Origin: Candidatus Gottesmanbacteria bacterium RIFCSPLOWO2_01_FULL_39_12b
Lineage (GTDB): Bacteria; Patescibacteriota; Microgenomatia; 2-02-FULL-39-11
Direction: 5' to 3'
Assembly (NCBI GenBank): GCA_001780955.1
Contig: MFJR01000005.1
Coordinates: 135 to 33,639 of the forward strand
Length of the DNA: 33,505 nt
Shown: positions 30,040-33,505 of the stretch, one piece after another
How positions within the stretch are numbered: the stretch's first letter is position 1
How the letters are laid out: the number at the start of each line of letters is the position of its first letter
Position numbers and translations under genes: made by a program
The notes under the pieces: generated by a model
What the model was told of the DNA's origin: nothing
Database searches by the model: none
What the model saw: the letters and a program-made list of their open reading frames with translations, nothing else

Positions 30040-31191
30040 TTAAGAAAAAATCTTTTTTAATTCTTTTATCACCCGATCAATCTCTTTTTCCGTAATAAGA
30101 TATGGAGGTAGAAATCGCACAATATTACTTCCTGCCGGAATTGCTATAATTTTTTCCTGCTGCAAAGCTTTTAAAACCGGGGTCACATTTTCGTTTAATT
30201 CTAGACCTAACATCAGACCTATTCCTCTAGTGTCAACAATTTTAGGGTGTTTCAATTTTTTTAGTTCGGTGAGAAAGAAATTACCCATTTTTTTAATGTG
30301 ACTTAGTAATTGACCATCCTCAAATTCTTTTAAGACGGCGATTATTCCCGAACAGGCCAAGGGGTTTCCGCCGAAAGTCGAAGTATGAATATGTAACGGT
30401 ACTTTCAAAGCAATTGCTTCGCTAACTAAAGTAATACCAATGGGTACACCTCCAGCAATTCCTTTCCCCAGACAAATAATGTCAGGTGTAAGCCCGTGCT
30501 TCTCGCTGGCCAAAAACCTGCCTGTTCTACCGACACCTGTCTGTATCTCATCAATAATCAGTAAAACCCCTCTCTTGCGACAGACTTTTTGGATATATTC
30601 CAGATAACCTGCAGGAGGAGGATAGATCCCGCCTTCACCCTGAACCGGCTCGATGATTACCGCAGCGGTGTCAGAATTAATATTTTCATCTATGCTTTTT
30701 TTCTCTCCAAACGGCAGATGGATAAAATTCCATACCAGTGGCATAAATGGATCTCTGTACTTTTCTCCGGAGGTTGCCGAAAGAGCTCCAAGCGTTTTTC
30801 CGTGATAGCTGTTTTCTAAAGCCAGAAAACGTAGCTTACCAGTATAAAGTTTTGCGAATTTTATGGCTGTTTCGATTGCCTCAGCACCGGAATTGGAGAA
30901 AAAGACACGAGAGACTCTTCCTCCACATGCCTCTACTAATTTTTTGGCGGCTTCGGTCCTAACATCACTACCGAATGATCCATGAACATTAATCAGTTTA
31001 TTAAGCTGGCTAATAAGATTCGGTGTTATTCTTGGATGACGGTAGCCAAATACGCTTACTCCGTATTGACTCCCCAGGTCAAGATATTTTTCTCCATTTT
31101 TTCCGATGAGATACATACCTTCTCCCGCAACAAAAGTGACTCCTCTGTTAGGATAAGAATTGACTAAATAGTTTTTTGTGAGTGTGTCCAT
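30040..31191 (-). CDS. lysJ: [LysW]-lysine/ornithine aminotransferase (LysJ/ArgD type)
   Basis: 383 aa class III PLP aminotransferase. SNSGAEAIETAIKFA (99-113) binds cofactor phosphate, EPVQGEGGIYPP (181-192), IIDEIQTGVGRTG (212-224) and the Schiff-base Lys243 (LGKGIAGGVPIG) are all intact. It converts the carrier-bound semialdehyde to the amine, giving LysW-lysine or LysW-ornithine. The specificity is set by the neighbouring LysX-type gene, not by this one alone. 10 nt after lysZ, same operon. Confidence 0.9.
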   Translation of the reverse strand: MDTLTKNYLVNSYPNRGVTFVAGEGMYLIGKNGEKYLDLGSQYGVSVFGYRHPRITPNLISQLNKLINVHGSFGSDVRTEAAKKLVEACGGRVSRVFFSNSGAEAIETAIKFAKLYTGKLRFLALENSYHGKTLGALSATSGEKYRDPFMPLVWNFIHLPFGEKKSIDENINSDTAAVIIEPVQGEGGIYPPPAGYLEYIQKVCRKRGVLLIIDEIQTGVGRTGRFLASEKHGLTPDIICLGKGIAGGVPIGITLVSEAIALKVPLHIHTSTFGGNPLACSGIIAVLKEFEDGQLLSHIKKMGNFFLTELKKLKHPKIVDTRGIGLMLGLELNENVTPVLKALQQEKIIAIPAGSNIVRFLPPYLITEKEIDRVIKELKKIFS

Positions 31192-31201
31192 AATTTTCTG
31201 A

Positions 31202-32002
31202 TTAATGAATAATCGTCCCTTTTCCTTCCAGCGTATTTAGAATAGGATGTTTTATTCTTCCATCACCCAAATAGACTTCCTGCACCCCAAAGGTGAATGC
31301 TTCTTTTATTCCCAATAGTTTCTTGCGCATCCTTCCGTTTGCCATTTCCAGATATGTATCTATCTCTTCTTTTTTTATTTCTTTGAAACGTGAAGCTTCA
31401 TCTGATGGATCTTTCAACAATCCAGGCGCTTCAAAAAGCATGACAATTTTTTCCACCTTTAATTCTTTTACCATCACCGCTACCGCCCTATCATTATCTA
31501 CGTTGATCAACTCTCCATTCTGAGTAATAGCAGGAATAGTTAAAACAGGTGTATACCCTTTGTCAATCAGAAGTTTTATCAGATTAGCATTCACTGATTC
31601 CACATTTCCGGTCCGAGAATCACGGATGACTTTCACTTTCCCATTCTCTCTTGACAAAATTGTTTCTTTCTTTTTTCCCAGCCAAATCCCACCATCGGCT
31701 CCACATAAACCCACGGCATTAATACCGTATTTTCTTAACGTCGCCACAATCTTTTTATTCATCAGACCGCTATATGTCATCAATAAAATTTCCATAGTTT
31801 TTTCATCAGTATAACGGCTCGTATGCCCTGATGGAGAAGTAATTATTTTTTCAGTAACTCCAAGTTTTGCTGAGATGTCTTTCATCAAATAATTTGCGCC
31901 GTGAACTATTACCACCTGATCTTTAAGGTTTTTCAAGTCCGAGGCGATATAATCCCAGTTAATTTCTTTTCCGCCGCCAACTTTCAAGATAATCATATTC
32001 AA
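31202..32002 (-). CDS. lysZ: [LysW]-aminoadipate/glutamate kinase (LysZ/ArgB type)
   Basis: 266 aa amino-acid kinase. LKVGGGKEI near the N-terminus for ATP, VIVHGAN (~32-38), AVGLCGADGG for substrate, NVDNDRAVAVMVKELK (~165-180) and KLLGIKEAFTFGVQEVYLGD. It phosphorylates the side-chain carboxylate of the carrier-bound amino acid. Start ATG 32002 or the second Met at 31996; the first makes a 4-nt overlap with lysY. Same operon. Confidence 0.9.
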   Translation of the reverse strand: MNMIILKVGGGKEINWDYIASDLKNLKDQVVIVHGANYLMKDISAKLGVTEKIITSPSGHTSRYTDEKTMEILLMTYSGLMNKKIVATLRKYGINAVGLCGADGGIWLGKKKETILSRENGKVKVIRDSRTGNVESVNANLIKLLIDKGYTPVLTIPAITQNGELINVDNDRAVAVMVKELKVEKIVMLFEAPGLLKDPSDEASRFKEIKKEEIDTYLEMANGRMRKKLLGIKEAFTFGVQEVYLGDGRIKHPILNTLEGKGTIIH

Positions 32003-33051
32003 ACAGGATGTAATCCTGGAAATTCCAGTCCGGTTTTCTCTTCAAAACCAAACATAATATTCATCGCCTGGACTGCTTGACCGGCCGTGCCTTTACCCAG
32101 ATTATCAATTGCACCTATGGCAACTAAACGGTTCTCTCTATGGCTTAACTCAAAACCAATGTCACAAAAATTCGTACCAATAAGTATTTTTGGCTCCGGG
32201 TAACGATAATTTCCGTCTGTTTCTTTGACTATACGGATAAACGGTTCATCAATGTATTCAGTTCTATACGCTCTCCATACATCTTTAAGTGAAATTCCCT
32301 TCTTAATACCCGCATGAATCGTAACCAATAAACCCCGGACCATCTCAATCGTCGTTGCTGTCACGGAAACATTTATTTTATTTGTGTAAGGAGCTAATTC
32401 CTGTTCGATTTCCGCAGTATGTCTATGATCTGTTGGTTTATAAGTTCTGACTACTCCATGTCTCTCCGGATGGTGGGAAGCAAGACTTGGGGAATTACCG
32501 CCCTGCGAACTACTCATTTTGGCATCAATTATAATATTGTCAGTTTTAATTATGTGATGCTTGATTAAAGGGTAAAGAGTAAGAATTGAAACAGTGGCTT
32601 CACACCCGCCACAAGCTACAAATTTAGCTTTTCTAATTTCATCTCGATGCAATTCGGAAATTCCATATACGAATTGTGGCAACATGTTTGGCAGAAGATG
32701 TTTTTTCCGATACCACAACTCAAACGTTTCTTTATTTCTGAGACGAAAATCAGCTCCCAGATCAATTATTTTGGAAGCTTTATTTTTATATTGAGACATT
32801 AATCCCATAGAAACTCCATTTGGCAATGCTAAAAACAATAAATCGCATTTTGGGATTTTAGAAGGGTGGCAAAAGGTTAGATCGGTAATTTTCCGTAAAT
32901 TTGGATGGGCACGGGTAACACTTTGTCCTTCGAAACTTCGTGAGGTTACCCCAACAACATTGATTTGCCTATGGCAAAGAAGTATCCGCAAAAGCTCACC
33001 ACCTGCATATCCGGATCCGCCGATTATGGAAACGTTAATTTTGCTTTTCAT
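31999..33051 (-). CDS. lysY: [LysW]-aminoadipyl/glutamyl-phosphate reductase (LysY/ArgC type)
   Basis: 350 aa from ATG 33051. A TTG 12 nt further upstream is in frame but would overlap lysX; the ATG gives a 1-nt gap (TAATATG) and has AGG before it, so it is preferred. NADPH loop GGSGYAGGEL near the start, active-site Cys in ACGGCEAT (residue ~150), and HRHTAEIEQEL (~215) with the catalytic His. The Cys context GGCEAT differs from PGCYPT of ordinary ArgC and fits the LysW-dependent branch. It reduces the acyl phosphate to the semialdehyde. Confidence 0.9.
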   Translation of the reverse strand: MKSKINVSIIGGSGYAGGELLRILLCHRQINVVGVTSRSFEGQSVTRAHPNLRKITDLTFCHPSKIPKCDLLFLALPNGVSMGLMSQYKNKASKIIDLGADFRLRNKETFELWYRKKHLLPNMLPQFVYGISELHRDEIRKAKFVACGGCEATVSILTLYPLIKHHIIKTDNIIIDAKMSSSQGGNSPSLASHHPERHGVVRTYKPTDHRHTAEIEQELAPYTNKINVSVTATTIEMVRGLLVTIHAGIKKGISLKDVWRAYRTEYIDEPFIRIVKETDGNYRYPEPKILIGTNFCDIGFELSHRENRLVAIGAIDNLGKGTAGQAVQAMNIMFGFEEKTGLEFPGLHPV

Positions 33052-33052
33052 A

Positions 33053-33505
33053 TTACCTGACAATTGAAATACAGTAATTCATAATATATCCTGCCACATC
33101 TATCTCTGTTACTCTCTGTACGTTTTTAAATTCCATGGTGTGATTAACTTCGTTTACTAAATAGCCTTTTTCGGTTTCAAAAATATCTATACCTAATATT
33201 CCTTTTCCAATTGCCTCCCCTGTGTATAAAGCAATTTTTTCCAGATCCCGATCTATTTTGCATGGGTGAGCTTGAGCACCACGGGCTGTATTGGTAACCC
33301 AATGACTGCTTTGCCTGTAGATTGCTGCGATCACTTTTCCTCCGATGACATGAATTCTGATATCTCTTCCCGGTTTTTCAATGTATTCCTGAATATAGAT
33401 GGCATGATGCGCAGGGCTACCCAACACGGTTTTCTGCTCAATAACTGCCTCAAGCGCGTGCTCATCATTCACCCGTGCAACAAGCCTCCCCCAAGAACCA
33501 GAAAC
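33053..33505 (-). CDS. lysX: [LysW]-aminoadipate/glutamate ligase LysX/ArgX, N-terminus cut by window edge
   Basis: The frame is open to the right edge (151 codons seen); an internal GTG at 33472 is not the true start because the family sequence VSGSWGRLVARVND continues across it. ATP-grasp features: YIQEYIEKPGRDIRIHVIGG, IYRQSSHWVTNTARGAQA and the metal site NEVNHTMEFKN. The enzyme joins the amino group of alpha-aminoadipate or glutamate to the C-terminal Glu of the carrier LysW. The residues that separate LysX from ArgX lie partly in the missing half. First gene seen of the lys operon; lysW itself is not in the window. Confidence 0.92.
   Translation of the reverse strand, partial: VSGSWGRLVARVNDEHALEAVIEQKTVLGSPAHHAIYIQEYIEKPGRDIRIHVIGGKVIAAIYRQSSHWVTNTARGAQAHPCKIDRDLEKIALYTGEAIGKGILGIDIFETEKGYLVNEVNHTMEFKNVQRVTEIDVAGYIMNYCISIVR

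Noticed and set aside
1-33505. CRISPR arrays, rRNA genes and tRNA genes
   Set aside because: No regularly spaced direct repeats with unique spacers were seen; no recognisable 16S, 23S or 5S segments; no complete cloverleaf was found by eye.

Overview
The window looks like a stretch of a small, AT-rich genome from the Candidate Phyla Radiation (Patescibacteria), most likely a Microgenomates-type lineage. The reasons are the mix of families: a 23S-IVS-type four-helix-bundle protein, a DUF5667 anti-sigma-like protein beside an ECF sigma factor, a DUF11 surface protein with a PKTGPE-like sorting tail, a class I lysyl-tRNA synthetase, LysW-type amino-acid biosynthesis genes, MacAB-like ABC exporters in an apparently monoderm setting, and many genes with no Shine-Dalgarno sequence or with a -10 box so close that the mRNA must be leaderless. 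The assignment is inference; no rRNA gene is present to confirm it.

Region 1 (1-2960) is accessory DNA. A GC-rich two-gene fragment (SAP-like protein, 36-aa ORF) runs off the left edge. Next comes a four-helix-bundle gene enclosed by long inverted arms, then three small plus-strand units (49-aa ORF, hicBA toxin-antitoxin, 60-aa ORF), each with its own compact promoter. Between and after them lie three copies of a structured repeat. Read on the minus strand, each copy is a hairpin followed by a sequence matching the rRNA antitermination element boxA (GCTCTTTAACAA in two copies). After the last boxA the minus strand can fold into a chain of helices, one with a GAAA tetraloop, ending in a terminator-like hairpin: a candidate unannotated non-coding RNA.

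Region 2 (2983-10268) holds a cell-surface DUF11 protein, a glyoxalase-II-like hydrolase, a MacAB-like exporter operon (adaptor, ATPase, permease) coupled to a GT-C membrane glycosyltransferase, a 45-aa secreted peptide gene, and a PQQ-type sugar dehydrogenase.

Region 3 (10240-18832, minus) is one tightly packed nine-gene operon: OmpR-type regulator, histidine kinase, a second adaptor/ATPase/permease set, a class-A-beta-lactamase-like serine hydrolase, two alpha/beta hydrolases and an anchored OB-like protein. Tandem TTCAGCT-type boxes at 11-bp spacing precede the regulator, the adaptor and, more weakly, the 45-aa gene, suggesting a small envelope-stress regulon.

Region 4 (18956-22489, minus) is an ECF sigma/DUF5667 operon with three small exported or anchored proteins of unknown function, plus a secreted matrixin-like protease whose HExxH motif starts with Gln.

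Region 5 (22655-33505, minus) is core metabolism: secA, a Ddl-like ATP-grasp ligase, an HD hydrolase, a class I LysRS fused to a PheRS-type B3/B4 domain, a class II glutamine amidotransferase, and lysJ-lysZ-lysY-lysX (LysW-carrier lysine/arginine biosynthesis), the last cut by the right edge.
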